Positions 1-8,598 are shown, counted from the stretch's first letter. The stretch is DNA of 28,730 bases from an uncultured Alphaproteobacteria bacterium (GCA_946481105.1 CAMLMM010000022.1:1-28730), one strand, 5' to 3'. Program-made: numbers and translations. Notes: generated by a model not told the origin, from the letters alone.

Positions 1-163
1 TGAACTGGCTTACCGGAAAGCCCAGGAAAAAGATGCAGGCAATCCTGACAATCACACGGCGTCATCGGGTGATAAATCCGGCGGCGCTGCGGAAGGTGCC
101 GCTGGCGACGTTATTGACGCAGACTTCACAGACATGAAGTTTGAAGATGACGATAAAAAATAG
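1..163 (+). CDS. dnaK: Chaperone protein DnaK, C-terminal end (partial)
   Basis: Only the last 53 codons are present, read from base 2 to the TAG at 161-163. The tail is the low-complexity Gly/Ala/Ser/Asp-rich linker followed by a stretch reading VIDADFTDM and an acidic DDDKK end, the normal C-terminus of bacterial DnaK (the EEVD-like tail equivalent). DnaK is the ATP-driven Hsp70 of the cytosol that works with DnaJ and GrpE. The identity is supported further by the J-domain gene and dnaJ just downstream on the same strand. Everything upstream of the tail lies outside the window, so the ATPase and substrate domains cannot be checked. Confidence 0.9.
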   Translation, partial: ELAYRKAQEKDAGNPDNHTASSGDKSGGAAEGAAGDVIDADFTDMKFEDDDKK

Positions 164-244
164 GCTGATGCTTTCGTAAATTTTCAGGCGGGGCTGCTCC
201 CAAAGCGGCCCTGCTCTTCTGCGTAAACGGGGAAATTCTAGTTT

Positions 245-574
245 GTGGAACATGTATTTATGCAGAACAAGGCGCAAAAAAACTCCTATGAAATTCTGGA
301 CGTACCGCTTTACGCTGATGACCAGGAAATCAAATTGGCTTACCGCCGCCTTGTTATGTTCTGGCACCCGGATCGCCGGTTGCATACCCCCTCAATCGCC
401 GAAGAAAATCTGAAACTGATTAACGAAGCCTATAGCAATATTAAAAACAAACATTCGCGGGCACGTTACAATCAAGTCTTGCGCCTGCAGAAAAAATCGA
501 AACAATATGCCGTATCCGGTAATGCTGGCCTGTGGGGCCGTTTCTGGACATGGATGATAAAGCCAGTGAGTTAA
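245..574 (+). CDS. Small stand-alone J-domain protein
   Basis: A 109-residue protein made almost only of a J domain (about residues 14-80), with the HPD tripeptide in FWHPDRR that stimulates the Hsp70 ATPase. It lacks the Gly/Phe region, zinc-finger repeats and C-terminal substrate domains of true DnaJ; after the J domain there is a basic stretch and a Trp-rich end (WGRFWTWM). The GTG start at 245 follows GGGGAA (229-234); an ATG six codons in at 260 is an alternative. It sits between dnaK and dnaJ and its stop is only 4 bases from the dnaJ start, so it is probably co-transcribed and translationally coupled. It is likely a specialised DnaK co-chaperone; its client is unknown. Confidence 0.8.
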   Translation: MEHVFMQNKAQKNSYEILDVPLYADDQEIKLAYRRLVMFWHPDRRLHTPSIAEENLKLINEAYSNIKNKHSRARYNQVLRLQKKSKQYAVSGNAGLWGRFWTWMIKPVS

Positions 575-578
575 AAGA

Positions 579-1724
579 ATGAGTGAAAAAGACTATTACA
601 AAACCCTGGGCGTTGAGAAGAATGCCAGTGACGATGACCTGAAAAAGGCCTATCGGAAAATGGCCATGCAGTACCACCCTGACCGGAATAAGGATGACCC
701 GGCCAAGGCGGAAGAAAAGTTCAAGGAAATCAACGAAGCCTATGATGTTCTGAAAGACCCGCAAAAACGCGCCGCCTATGATCGCTTCGGCACCGCAGGC
801 CCCCAAATGGGCGGTATGGGTGGCGGCGGTTTCGGCGGGGCTGGTTTCGGTGCTGCGTTCAGCGATATTTTCGAAGACATGTTTGGCGATGTCATGGGCG
901 GCGGACGTCAACGCTCCACTGGTCCGCTGCGCGGCTCAGACATGCAGTTCTCGCTGGATATTACACTGGAAGATGCCTTTAAAGGTAAAGACGCCAAGCT
1001 GAAAATTCCAACGGTTGAAGCTTGCAGCGACTGTAAAGGGACCGGGGCCGCTGACGGGGCCAAACCGGAAAAATGTACGGAATGCGGGGGTGCGGGCCGA
1101 GTCCGCGCGACCCAGGGGTTCTTTACGATTGAACGCACCTGCGCGACATGCGGCGGCAATGGCACGATTATTAAATCGCCATGCAAGAAATGCGGTGGCG
1201 CGGGACGTATGCGCGGTGAAAAAATGGTTCAGGTTTCCATTCCCGCAGGTATTTCTGAAGGCCAGCGTATCCGCCTGTCCGGCGAAGGCGAAGCTGGCAT
1301 CCGTGGCGGCCCAAACGGCGATCTATTTGTGCTGATTGGCATTAAACCGCACCGTTTCTTCCGTCGTGACGGTGCCAATCTTCACTGCCGCGTCCCCGTC
1401 CCGATGACAACGGCGGCGCTGGGCGGCAGCACAGATGTACCAACCATCGATGGTGAAAAAGCCAGTGTAAAAATTCCGGCTGGCACGCAGACGGGGCAGC
1501 AGCTTCGTCTGAAAAACAAGGGCATGAACGTCATGCGCTCCGACAATCGCGGCGATATGTTCATTGAAATCTTTGTTGAAACGCCGGTCAATCTGGATAA
1601 AAAGCAGACCGACCTGATGAAGCAACTGGACGATTCACTCGAAAAAGCCGGACGTAAAAACACACCGGAAAGCGCAGGGTTCTTCACCAAAATGCGCGAA
1701 CTCTGGGATGATCTGAAGGATTAA
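579..1724 (+). CDS. dnaJ: Chaperone protein DnaJ
   Basis: This 381-residue protein has full type-I DnaJ architecture: J domain (about 1-70, with YHPDRN), Gly/Phe-rich linker (about 76-95, [10 protein letters not shown]), a zinc-binding region with four CxxCxGxG repeats ([32 protein letters not shown], about 149-212) and the C-terminal substrate-binding beta domains. It delivers unfolded clients to DnaK and triggers ATP hydrolysis in the cytosol. Length is normal for the family. The ATG at 579 starts the canonical KDYYKTLGV sequence; the Shine-Dalgarno is weak, consistent with coupling to the J-domain gene ending 4 bases before. The dapB start follows 5 bases after the stop. Confidence 0.97.
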   Translation: MSEKDYYKTLGVEKNASDDDLKKAYRKMAMQYHPDRNKDDPAKAEEKFKEINEAYDVLKDPQKRAAYDRFGTAGPQMGGMGGGGFGGAGFGAAFSDIFEDMFGDVMGGGRQRSTGPLRGSDMQFSLDITLEDAFKGKDAKLKIPTVEACSDCKGTGAADGAKPEKCTECGGAGRVRATQGFFTIERTCATCGGNGTIIKSPCKKCGGAGRMRGEKMVQVSIPAGISEGQRIRLSGEGEAGIRGGPNGDLFVLIGIKPHRFFRRDGANLHCRVPVPMTTAALGGSTDVPTIDGEKASVKIPAGTQTGQQLRLKNKGMNVMRSDNRGDMFIEIFVETPVNLDKKQTDLMKQLDDSLEKAGRKNTPESAGFFTKMRELWDDLKD

Positions 1725-1729
1725 GTGTC

Positions 1730-2494
1730 ATGAAAGTCGGAATTGCAGGTTGCACAGGACGTATGGGCCAGTTACTGGTAAAGGAAGTCAATGCCGCCCA
1801 GGATTTGTTTCTGTCCGGCGGCATTACCCGTGACAAGGATAACCTGCCAACCAACGTCCCTATCGTGAAAGACGCCGAAGACCTGTTCGCCGTCTCTGAT
1901 ATCGTGATTGATTTCACGGCACCGGAAGCCAGTGTGCATCACGCCCGCATCGCTGCCGCCACAAAAAAGCCACTGGTGATAGGCACAACCGGCATCTCTG
2001 AATCGCAAATGGCTGAAATAAAATCGGCGGCGGCACACGCCCCTATTCTCTTTACGCCAAACGCCAGCCTTGGTGTAAATGTTTTGATCGATCTGGTAAA
2101 AAAAGCCGCGCAGACACTGGGCCCTGATTTCGCCATTGAGATTCTGGAATCTCACCACAACAAAAAAGTTGATGCACCATCGGGCACCGCCCTCGCCCTT
2201 GGACGTGCGGCGGCGGATGGACGCGGCATCCCCCTGACAACACATGCGGTATACGACCGTCATGGTCAGACAGGGGCGCGCACCCGTGATGAAATCGGGT
2301 TTGCCACACTGCGCGGCGGCGATGTTGTCGGTGAACACACTGTCTTTTTCTTTGGCCAGGGCGAACGCCTTGAACTGACACACCGCGCGACCGACCGCAG
2401 CCTGTTCGCCAAAGGCGCATTACAGGCCGCGCGCTGGCTGATAATCCAACCAGCCGGTTTCTATGGTATGAAAGATTTTCTACACCACAGCTGA
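1730..2494 (+). CDS. dapB: 4-hydroxy-tetrahydrodipicolinate reductase (DapB)
   Basis: Catalyses the NAD(P)H-dependent reduction step of the diaminopimelate/lysine pathway, supplying lysine and meso-DAP for peptidoglycan. The 254-residue length fits the family. Visible signatures are the N-terminal Rossmann loop GCTGRMGQ (residues 7-14), the substrate-binding and catalytic EILESHHNKKVDAPSGTA segment, and the C-terminal GGDVVGEHTV motif. The ATG at 1730 is preceded by AAGGA (1716-1720) lying in the last codons of dnaJ, so the two are probably one operon. The dnaJ-dapB linkage is common in alphaproteobacteria. Its stop is 8 bases from the stop of the convergent metallopeptidase gene, with no obvious terminator between. 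Confidence 0.95.
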   Translation: MKVGIAGCTGRMGQLLVKEVNAAQDLFLSGGITRDKDNLPTNVPIVKDAEDLFAVSDIVIDFTAPEASVHHARIAAATKKPLVIGTTGISESQMAEIKSAAAHAPILFTPNASLGVNVLIDLVKKAAQTLGPDFAIEILESHHNKKVDAPSGTALALGRAAADGRGIPLTTHAVYDRHGQTGARTRDEIGFATLRGGDVVGEHTVFFFGQGERLELTHRATDRSLFAKGALQAARWLIIQPAGFYGMKDFLHHS

Positions 2495-2502
2495 TCTGTT
2501 TA

Positions 2503-4038
2503 TTATTGTGGTCCTGAACCGCCCAACAAAATATGACGCGGAACAGCCTCCCCTGTTTCCTGTGTCTGGGCCGATTTCTTATCTTTGTGAATCTGTGGTA
2601 TGTCCATAATTATACCCGCCGCCTGCCAATAATTTATTTTTTTAGGCAGATATTTATCAAATAGCGGCATTTTATCGGCCTTAAGCAAAGGCGAACCATA
2701 ACGATCCACGGCCTCAAGAAAGTCATGGACGACATCATCGACGACAGGACGTAATTCGGGCTTCAACATGGCCTTGATGACTTCAATCCCACCTGTCTTT
2801 TTCAGATATCTAATGGATGTCACCACCCATGCCGGATCTTTTTCAATGGGACCGATATCACTGTCTCCGTCAAAGCCCTTACGGATCAATTCTCCCATCA
2901 TGGAAAAGTTTTCGATTGAATCAACAGGAGTGGGATGTAAATTTTTAAAATTTTCCCGTTCAAATTTGGTGAGCGTTTTATCTTTCCTTTTTATTCTTTC
3001 CTTCAATGTGTGTGCGTAAACATAGCCACTGACCATATCAGCAAAAGTAACAATGACAGGTGGCAATGATGTAAATCCGCGTATGCCTGTCTGCCCCGCA
3101 AAAATACTTTTGTATCCTGGTTTTTTTGAATCAAAATGAACCGACGTCGTATGGTCATTCGCATCTGTAGAATTCGCCATGCTGAACCGGTTGGATATTA
3201 GAAAGAAACCACCCACCGAACGAAGAGATTCAATGACCGGGGCAATGGATTTGTCCTCTTTCAATACCCCCATTTCCCGCGCAATATCATGTGTAACAAC
3301 CCCGGAAATATCGGCCTGCGCCTCCTGGGCTGCAATCTCATCAATCACATCATAATTTATTTCCTGGCATTTATATTTTTCAGCCCCGTTGGAATCGCCA
3401 TGATGACCAGAAACCCCATGCCCAATAACCTCATGCGCAACGGTAAAAAGACTTAACCCTTCTGCAGACGCCAGAGATGGAATAAAATATTTTGCCTCAA
3501 CCCCCGCATATCCTCTTATCGAATCCTCCGCAGATTCGATTGAATCTTTCAATGTCACAATCATGGCCGGACTTCTCAAACTTTGAATGTCCAAAGAAAT
3601 ATTATGCGCGGTTTCGCTGCCTATGCTGGACGCACTAGCGGCATTATCCATGGCATCGGTTATGCTTCTAGGGTTTTGCAAGACGGCTTCCTGAAAGCCG
3701 ATCCCATACATGAATCCATTCGGGGTCGACGCCGACTTCATTAATATCTGATACAAACGCTGCGCGTTCCCTTTTAAATACTCTCCAAGATCAACTCCAG
3801 CCTTACTTGAGTCGCTTGAACATCCACCGAGTACGGAAAAGTCATATCTTTTATATCTTTCACTGGGATCAACATCCTTGGCCGTTGCCAGCAGGACACG
3901 CAGCGTGTTGCGGTCTTTATCCCATTGCCAGTTTTTTCCGTGATGCGTGCTGCGGCGAAAAGCTTCCCTTAATGCGGGAACAAACGGCTCATAAACTTTT
4001 TGGGCGTTTTCGCCCGCATAATAAAATTGTATATCCAT
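2503..4038 (-). CDS. Putative zinc metallopeptidase, divergent M49 (dipeptidyl peptidase III)-like
   Basis: A 511-residue protein from the ATG at 4038; a TTG three codons upstream (4047) is also possible and neither has a clear Shine-Dalgarno. Its key feature is AHEVIGHG (residues 201-208): histidines spaced as HExxGH, the hallmark of peptidase family M49, rather than HExxH. About 36 residues after the glutamate comes QEAQAD (238-243), which lines up with the EECRAE motif of dipeptidyl peptidase III that gives the third zinc ligand (here Glu239). The spacing between the motifs is about 20 residues shorter than in eukaryotic DPP III. I see no signal peptide, so it is probably cytosolic. The gene is visibly richer in A/T than dapB and hemB around it, which could mean transfer. 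Family placement is inferred from two motifs only. Confidence 0.6.
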   Translation of the reverse strand: MDIQFYYAGENAQKVYEPFVPALREAFRRSTHHGKNWQWDKDRNTLRVLLATAKDVDPSERYKRYDFSVLGGCSSDSSKAGVDLGEYLKGNAQRLYQILMKSASTPNGFMYGIGFQEAVLQNPRSITDAMDNAASASSIGSETAHNISLDIQSLRSPAMIVTLKDSIESAEDSIRGYAGVEAKYFIPSLASAEGLSLFTVAHEVIGHGVSGHHGDSNGAEKYKCQEINYDVIDEIAAQEAQADISGVVTHDIAREMGVLKEDKSIAPVIESLRSVGGFFLISNRFSMANSTDANDHTTSVHFDSKKPGYKSIFAGQTGIRGFTSLPPVIVTFADMVSGYVYAHTLKERIKRKDKTLTKFERENFKNLHPTPVDSIENFSMMGELIRKGFDGDSDIGPIEKDPAWVVTSIRYLKKTGGIEVIKAMLKPELRPVVDDVVHDFLEAVDRYGSPLLKADKMPLFDKYLPKKINYWQAAGIIMDIPQIHKDKKSAQTQETGEAVPRHILLGGSGPQ

Positions 4039-4108
4039 AACGCGCAAATTATTGAACTTGCGCCATTAAATCAATATATTTTGAAGTTAATCTTTGTGTT
4101 TTTACAAT

Positions 4109-4738
4109 TTAAGCGGCAGCAAGGTTGGATTCCATCTTCAAAAGCCTTTGCTTCATCGCATCTCCCCAGCCGTAATTTTTGACACTGCCATTCTGCTGAA
4201 TAACGCGGTGACAGGGAATAAGCAGCGTTACTGGGTTTGACCCGACAGCCGAACCGACAGCCCGGACAGCCAGCGGACGTCCCACCGCTGCCGCAACCGT
4301 GCCATAGCTGACAACATGCCCCAGCGGAATACGCATAAGCGCCCGCCAGACATCCATCTGAAACGGTGTTCCCTCGACCGCCATCGTAATCGTATCAGCC
4401 GCTTCTCCAACCCAGACAGACTCTATCTGCTTGACCAGGCGGGCGGCCCCCTTATCATCGCGGATCAGATTCATATGCGGCCAGGCGCGCGCTACCTTTC
4501 CGAGAGATATCTCCTCATCCATGCCCAGATAACGCAGACCATCCTCTGCCCAGAACACGGTCAGCGGCCCAATCGAAGATTCTGCCGTGCCAAAACGGAC
4601 ATCCGCTAAATTGCGTAGCTGAGTTAATTTAAGCGCTGAACTCCATCCTTTGGATGAAAGCGCATCGTCAAAAGCCAGGCCAAAATTCGTATATTTCATG
4701 ATAAATAACAGTTTATACCCTGGGCTTACTGACAGCAA
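4109..4738 (-). CDS. ogt: Methylated-DNA-[protein]-cysteine S-methyltransferase (Ogt/Ada-C type)
   Basis: A suicide DNA-repair protein that takes the alkyl group from O6-alkylguanine onto its own cysteine. The active-site motif LIPCHRVI is present (Cys at about residue 176), preceded by the helix-turn-helix segment of the DNA-binding domain (VVSYGTVAAAVGRPLAVRAVGSAVG) and followed by NYGWGDAMKQRLL, which resembles the C-terminal half of Ada more than short Ogt proteins. The N-terminal ribonuclease-H-like half is present; Ada's N-terminal zinc/phosphotriester domain is not. Start: a TTG at 4738 has GGAGGT 11 bases upstream (4750-4755), whereas the ATG at 4699 has no Shine-Dalgarno but begins MKYTNF; the choice is open. 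Divergent from hemB. Confidence 0.88.
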   Translation of the reverse strand: MLSVSPGYKLLFIMKYTNFGLAFDDALSSKGWSSALKLTQLRNLADVRFGTAESSIGPLTVFWAEDGLRYLGMDEEISLGKVARAWPHMNLIRDDKGAARLVKQIESVWVGEAADTITMAVEGTPFQMDVWRALMRIPLGHVVSYGTVAAAVGRPLAVRAVGSAVGSNPVTLLIPCHRVIQQNGSVKNYGWGDAMKQRLLKMESNLAAA

Positions 4739-4799
4739 GAGTATTTACAACCTCCGGAAAATGCCCTAACACATGGAAATTCAATCATTTTTAACGTGT

Positions 4800-4804
4800 G
4801 GAGG
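4800..4804 (+). promoter_or_regulatory. Shine-Dalgarno GGAGG that sets the hemB start
   Basis: GGAGG lies 5 bases before a TTG at 4810. An in-frame GTG at 4798 would overlap this site and have no ribosome binding site of its own, so TTG 4810 is the better hemB start. Confidence 0.7.
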
Positions 4805-4809
4805 CAATT

Positions 4810-5862
4810 TTGCCATCTGTTTCCCCCTTCAAACCGGAACCACAAGCCGACAATTCTGCCGAAAACTTTTCACCGCTGACCCACCGGCCACGCCGCCTGC
4901 GCCGTACGGAAAATATGCGCCGTCTGGTGCGTGAACATAAATTATCCGTCGATGATTTTATTTACCCGATTTTTGTTGATGAAGCCCTCACCGAGCCGCA
5001 GGCCGTTTCATCTATGCCCGGTGTCTTTCGTCAGTCGGAAAAAAGTCTGGCCGTATTGCTCAAACAGGTTGAGGCCGTACGCGTTCCCGCCGTCATGTTA
5101 TTTGGTGTATCCAATAATAAAGATCACGAAGGCACGGACAGCTTCCGCAAAGGCGGCCTGATGGACCGTATGGTCAAACGCGCGAAGGACACCTGTCCTG
5201 ATCTGGTGATTATGGCGGATGCGTGCTTCTGCGAATATACCGACCATGGCCATTGCGGCCCGCTCGACCATGTTCATAACGATGTCCATAACGACCGCAC
5301 CATCGACAATATCGCGCGTCAGGCCATTATTGCCGCCGAGGCCGGGGCCGACGTGATTGCGCCATCCGGCATGATGGACGGTCAGGTTGGCGCCATTCGC
5401 ACGGCCCTCGATTCAACCAATAACAGCCATGTCGCAATACTGGCCTATGCCGCGAAATATGCCAGCGGCTTCTATGGCCCGTTCCGCGATGCCGCCGGTT
5501 GCTCGCTCGGTCAGGGACAAGGCCCGAAGAACCGCAAGTCCTATCAGATGGACCCAGCCAATGGTGACGAAGCCCTGCGCGAAGTCGCACTGGATGTCGA
5601 TGAAGGCGCAGATATGCTGATGGTGAAACCCGGCCTGCCGTATCTTGATATTCTCTATCGTGTCAAACAGGCATTCGGCCTGCCGACATTCGCCTATAAT
5701 GTATCGGGCGAATATTGCATGATAAAAGCCGCCGCCCAGAATGGCTGGCTGGATGAACAGACCGCAATGATGGAAATGCTCCTGTCGTTCAAACGCGCTG
5801 GTGCGGATGGCATTGTGACCTATGCCGCACTTGACGCCGCAGGCTATTTAAACAGCAATTAA
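4810..5862 (+). CDS. hemB: Delta-aminolevulinic acid dehydratase (porphobilinogen synthase)
   Basis: Condenses two 5-aminolevulinate molecules to porphobilinogen in cytosolic tetrapyrrole synthesis. With the TTG start at 4810 it has 350 residues. The two Schiff-base lysines are in AAKYASGFYGPFRDA (Lys216) and LMVKPGLPYLD (Lys273). The metal site reads DACFCEYTDHGHCG, with Cys139, Cys141 and Cys149: this is the zinc-type active site. Several studied alphaproteobacterial enzymes instead carry the Asp-containing magnesium-type or metal-independent site, so the zinc type is worth noting. An extended N-terminal arm rich in Arg (RPRRLRRTENMRRLVREH) is typical of the octameric family. Transcribed away from ogt; the next plus-strand genes are motA-motB after a 117-base gap. 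Confidence 0.96.
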   Translation: MPSVSPFKPEPQADNSAENFSPLTHRPRRLRRTENMRRLVREHKLSVDDFIYPIFVDEALTEPQAVSSMPGVFRQSEKSLAVLLKQVEAVRVPAVMLFGVSNNKDHEGTDSFRKGGLMDRMVKRAKDTCPDLVIMADACFCEYTDHGHCGPLDHVHNDVHNDRTIDNIARQAIIAAEAGADVIAPSGMMDGQVGAIRTALDSTNNSHVAILAYAAKYASGFYGPFRDAAGCSLGQGQGPKNRKSYQMDPANGDEALREVALDVDEGADMLMVKPGLPYLDILYRVKQAFGLPTFAYNVSGEYCMIKAAAQNGWLDEQTAMMEMLLSFKRAGADGIVTYAALDAAGYLNSN

Positions 5863-5890
5863 TTTACATAGCAAATTAAAAACCTGTTAA

Positions 5891-5918
5891 GTGCAGTATG
5901 TCACACTGCACATGTGCA
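5891..5918. repeat. Overlapping hairpin and 12-base palindrome between hemB and motA
   Basis: GTGCAGT (5891-5897) and ACTGCAC (5905-5911) form a 7-bp stem with a 7-base loop. Its right arm overlaps a perfect palindrome TGCACATGTGCA (5907-5918). No long T-run follows on the plus strand (only GGTTTTCTG), so this is a poor intrinsic terminator; it could be an operator for motAB or a processed 3' end of hemB. Function not known. Confidence 0.4.
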
Positions 5919-5979
5919 TGGTTTTCTGATAGGATTGCTGTGTCAATAGTTCAAACACTCAACACCTTTCTGGATTCCC

Positions 5980-6870
5980 ATGAAATTTGCCGGTATTGTT
6001 CTGGTTCTGGTCTGTACGTTTGGCGGTCTGCTGATCGCCATGCATTTTAACGTCGAACACTTCATCAACGTTGTCATGGTGATTGTTCACGCCCTCCCCG
6101 GCGAATTCACCATTATCTTCGGTTGTGCCGTGGCCGCCTTCCTGATTGCGAACCCGCCGCACGTTATCAAGGAAACGATGGGCTATTTCCGCGCCCTGAG
6201 CAAACCATCCGCCTATAACAAAAATGACTATATGCAACTGCTGGGCATGATGTTCTCCATTTTTAAACTCGTGAGGACTAAGGGATGGCTCTCGGTCGAA
6301 GCCCATATCGAAAACCCGCATGACAGTACCCTCTTCAACAATTTCCCGAGCTTCGCGCATAACCACCATGCGGTAACATTCCTCTGCGATTATCTGCGTA
6401 TTATTTCGCTCGGCAATGACAACCCGATGACAATTGAATCGCTGATGGACGAAGAAATCGGAACCATTGACCACCACCACCACCATCCCGGCCATGCCAT
6501 GCAGACCATGGCCGATGGCGTTCCGGCACTTGGCATTGTGGCCGCTGTTCTGGGTGTTATTAAAACAATGGCCTCTATTTCTGAACCCCCTGCCATTTTG
6601 GGCGCCATGATTGGTGGCGCCCTTGTTGGTACGTTCCTCGGGGTTTTTCTGGCTTATGGTCTTATCGGCCCTATTGCAGGGGCCATGAACTCCCGTGCCG
6701 ATACCGAAGTCATGTATTATAAATGCCTGAAAGTCGGCGTACTGGCCTTCCTGCAAGGTGCTGCGCCACAAGTCGCCGTTGAATTCGCCCGCAAATTCCT
6801 GCCACATGATGTCCAGCCGACATTCCAGGAACTGGAAGAAAGCCTGAATGCCCTTCCTGCCCCCGGTTGA
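5980..6870 (+). CDS. motA: Flagellar motor stator protein MotA
   Basis: Inner-membrane subunit of the MotA-MotB ion channel that drives flagellar rotation. At 296 residues it matches the E. coli length. Four membrane segments can be seen (about 2-21, 30-55, 175-195 and 207-230). The cytoplasmic loop holds the charged residues that contact FliG: Arg99 and Glu107 in VRTKGWLSVEAHIENP correspond to E. coli Arg90 and Glu98. The functional prolines are in ADGVPALGIVAAVLGVI and YGLIGPIAGAMN. An odd detail is a run of five histidines (IDHHHHHPGH) in the loop before the third membrane helix. The ATG at 5980 lacks a clear Shine-Dalgarno. motB starts 18 bases after its stop. Confidence 0.96.
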   Translation: MKFAGIVLVLVCTFGGLLIAMHFNVEHFINVVMVIVHALPGEFTIIFGCAVAAFLIANPPHVIKETMGYFRALSKPSAYNKNDYMQLLGMMFSIFKLVRTKGWLSVEAHIENPHDSTLFNNFPSFAHNHHAVTFLCDYLRIISLGNDNPMTIESLMDEEIGTIDHHHHHPGHAMQTMADGVPALGIVAAVLGVIKTMASISEPPAILGAMIGGALVGTFLGVFLAYGLIGPIAGAMNSRADTEVMYYKCLKVGVLAFLQGAAPQVAVEFARKFLPHDVQPTFQELEESLNALPAPG

Positions 6871-6888
6871 TAGATAGAGGAATTTACC

Positions 6889-7878
6889 GTGGCTGAGAAA
6901 AAAGACGAAAAAGCCCCCGTTATCGTTATCAAGAAAGTCATCAAGGGTGGCGGCGGCCACCATGGCGGCGCATGGAAAGTGGCGTACGCTGACTTTGTGA
7001 CTGCGATGATGGCGTTCTTCCTGCTGATGTGGCTGCTGAACGCAACTACCGAGGAACAGCGTAAGGGCATTTCCGAATATTTCGACCCAACCCCCATGGA
7101 AGTATCGAATACCACCAGCGGTGCAGGTGGTGTCATGGGCGGCCTGACTGTTTCAAACGTCGGTGCACGTGTTAACGATGTGCAGCCTATCGTACATAAC
7201 GACAATCCGCCTTCCACAGATCTTAGTTCACAGACAAATCCGCCCTCTACCGATCCGGAGCAATTATCCAAAGAACAGTTACAGAAAGAACTGGAAAAGC
7301 GCGAAAACAACGAATTCGAGGAAGTAAAAAAAGAAATTCAGCAAGCTATCCAGGATTCGGAATTAAAGGATCTTGCTAAAAACCTGGTTGTCGATATGAC
7401 GCCGGAAGGACTGCGTATCCAGATTGTCGACCGCGAGGGGCAATCCATGTTCCCGACCGGCAGTGCGCAACCTTACGAGAAAACCGTCAAGCTGATTGGC
7501 ATGGTGGCCGATATCATCCGAAAAATGCCGAACCAGATTTCCGTGCGCGGCCACACCGACTCCGTCCCCTATTCCAACGGTGCTGGCTATACCAACTGGG
7601 AACTTTCAGCTGACCGCGCGAACGCCAGCCGCCGCGTTCTGCTGGCTGATGGTATTGAAATGAAAAAGATCTCCAATGTCGTGGGTAAAGCTGACACCGA
7701 ACATCTGAATCCGTTGCAGCCAAACGATGCGCAGAATCGCCGTATCTCGATTATCCTGCTGCGTGACTCACTCACTAAGCCGATGACAGGCAAAAAATCG
7801 GCAGCATCGGGTGGCACTGGCTCTGTTCCTGTTGACCCAGGTTATAAACAAACCCAGGGCAAGGTTCAGTTCCCTTAA
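6889..7878 (+). CDS. motB: Flagellar motor stator protein MotB
   Basis: Partner of MotA that anchors the stator to peptidoglycan. The 329-residue protein has a basic N-terminus with a Gly/His patch (GGGGHHGG), a single membrane helix (about 32-51) with the ion-carrying aspartate Asp35 in VAYADFVTAMM, a plug/linker rich in Asn, Pro, Ser and Thr, and a C-terminal OmpA-like domain (about 165-290) with RGHTDSVPY and NWELSADRANASRRVL for peptidoglycan binding. The GTG at 6889 has AGAGG (6876-6880) 8 bases upstream, which fixes this start. Cotranscription with motA is near certain from the spacing. The gene ends 3 bases from the stop of the convergent gene, with no terminator visible. Confidence 0.96.
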   Translation: MAEKKDEKAPVIVIKKVIKGGGGHHGGAWKVAYADFVTAMMAFFLLMWLLNATTEEQRKGISEYFDPTPMEVSNTTSGAGGVMGGLTVSNVGARVNDVQPIVHNDNPPSTDLSSQTNPPSTDPEQLSKEQLQKELEKRENNEFEEVKKEIQQAIQDSELKDLAKNLVVDMTPEGLRIQIVDREGQSMFPTGSAQPYEKTVKLIGMVADIIRKMPNQISVRGHTDSVPYSNGAGYTNWELSADRANASRRVLLADGIEMKKISNVVGKADTEHLNPLQPNDAQNRRISIILLRDSLTKPMTGKKSAASGGTGSVPVDPGYKQTQGKVQFP

Positions 7879-7881
7879 TCG

Positions 7882-8598
7882 TTATCCCACGGCAATGCTT
7901 GGTTCCCTTATTTTCGGGAATAAAACATTATGCGCGATACATGGGTCATCCAGATCAATACCCATTAATTCAATGGTATTCGCCAACTCCATAGCGTATT
8001 GATCATTTATATGGGTAAAAATCTCATTCAAAAATCCTGCTGATCCCCGAACTGGCGCATATTTTTCCCGGTAATACTCAAGACCGCCCGTCTGTGCAAC
8101 AATCATCCCCAAACGCCCTTTCAGGTACTCATCCCCCCTGATCTCAACTACCCTGTAAAATCTGGCCGGCTCATCTTCCCCTAGGACATCGAGCAGTTTC
8201 CTCGACACTGGACCTTCGGGACAGGGCATTAATCCAATTTCAAATACAGCCTGAGCAAACCTTCCTGCCAGGTCTGGAATAATGGGCGGCGTTGGACGGC
8301 GCAGCTGCTCATACATCCGGCGCGCAAGTACAGGCGAAACCCGCTCATAATAAACCTTCAGGTCATCAATCGTCTTTCCTGCCTGCTTCAACTGGGCCTT
8401 GCCCTCCGCTGTTTTCGCCACCGCAACGGCGCGCGCCCTTGTCGGCAGAGGAAGCATGTCATTGATTGTTATGTTACTGCCATCAGGCTGACGGTGCAGT
8501 CGGTGAACACAATCGCTTACGTGCCTGAATAAATTTATGAAGTTGAATTGTGGTGGCGTACGAGCCACATCATCAATTAGTTTTTCTGTTTCCTGCAC
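7882..8598 (-). CDS. Hypothetical protein, 238 residues
   Basis: I do not recognise this protein. The GTG start at 8598 is well supported by GGGAG (8607-8611) 8 bases upstream. The sequence is soluble-looking with no signal peptide or membrane helix, mixed helical, with an Arg-rich middle (RRMYEQLRRPTPPIIPDL) and a stretch GEDEPARFYRVVEIRGDEYLKGRLG that looks structured and conserved in style. It contains two cysteines (DCVHRLH near residue 30; MPCPEG near 145). A hairpin terminator lies just upstream (8668-8687), so it is likely transcribed on its own. Convergent with motB with only 3 bases between stops, but nothing links it to motility. Confidence 0.7.
   Translation of the reverse strand: MQETEKLIDDVARTPPQFNFINLFRHVSDCVHRLHRQPDGSNITINDMLPLPTRARAVAVAKTAEGKAQLKQAGKTIDDLKVYYERVSPVLARRMYEQLRRPTPPIIPDLAGRFAQAVFEIGLMPCPEGPVSRKLLDVLGEDEPARFYRVVEIRGDEYLKGRLGMIVAQTGGLEYYREKYAPVRGSAGFLNEIFTHINDQYAMELANTIELMGIDLDDPCIAHNVLFPKIREPSIAVG

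Noticed and set aside
195..225. GC-rich inverted sequence after dnaK as a terminator
   Set aside because: The pairing is imperfect and no T-run follows; the small J-domain gene downstream may be read through.
5959..6963. Long minus-strand open frame antisense to motA
   Set aside because: It mirrors the motA reading frame; its low-complexity His/Asn-rich product has no family signature.
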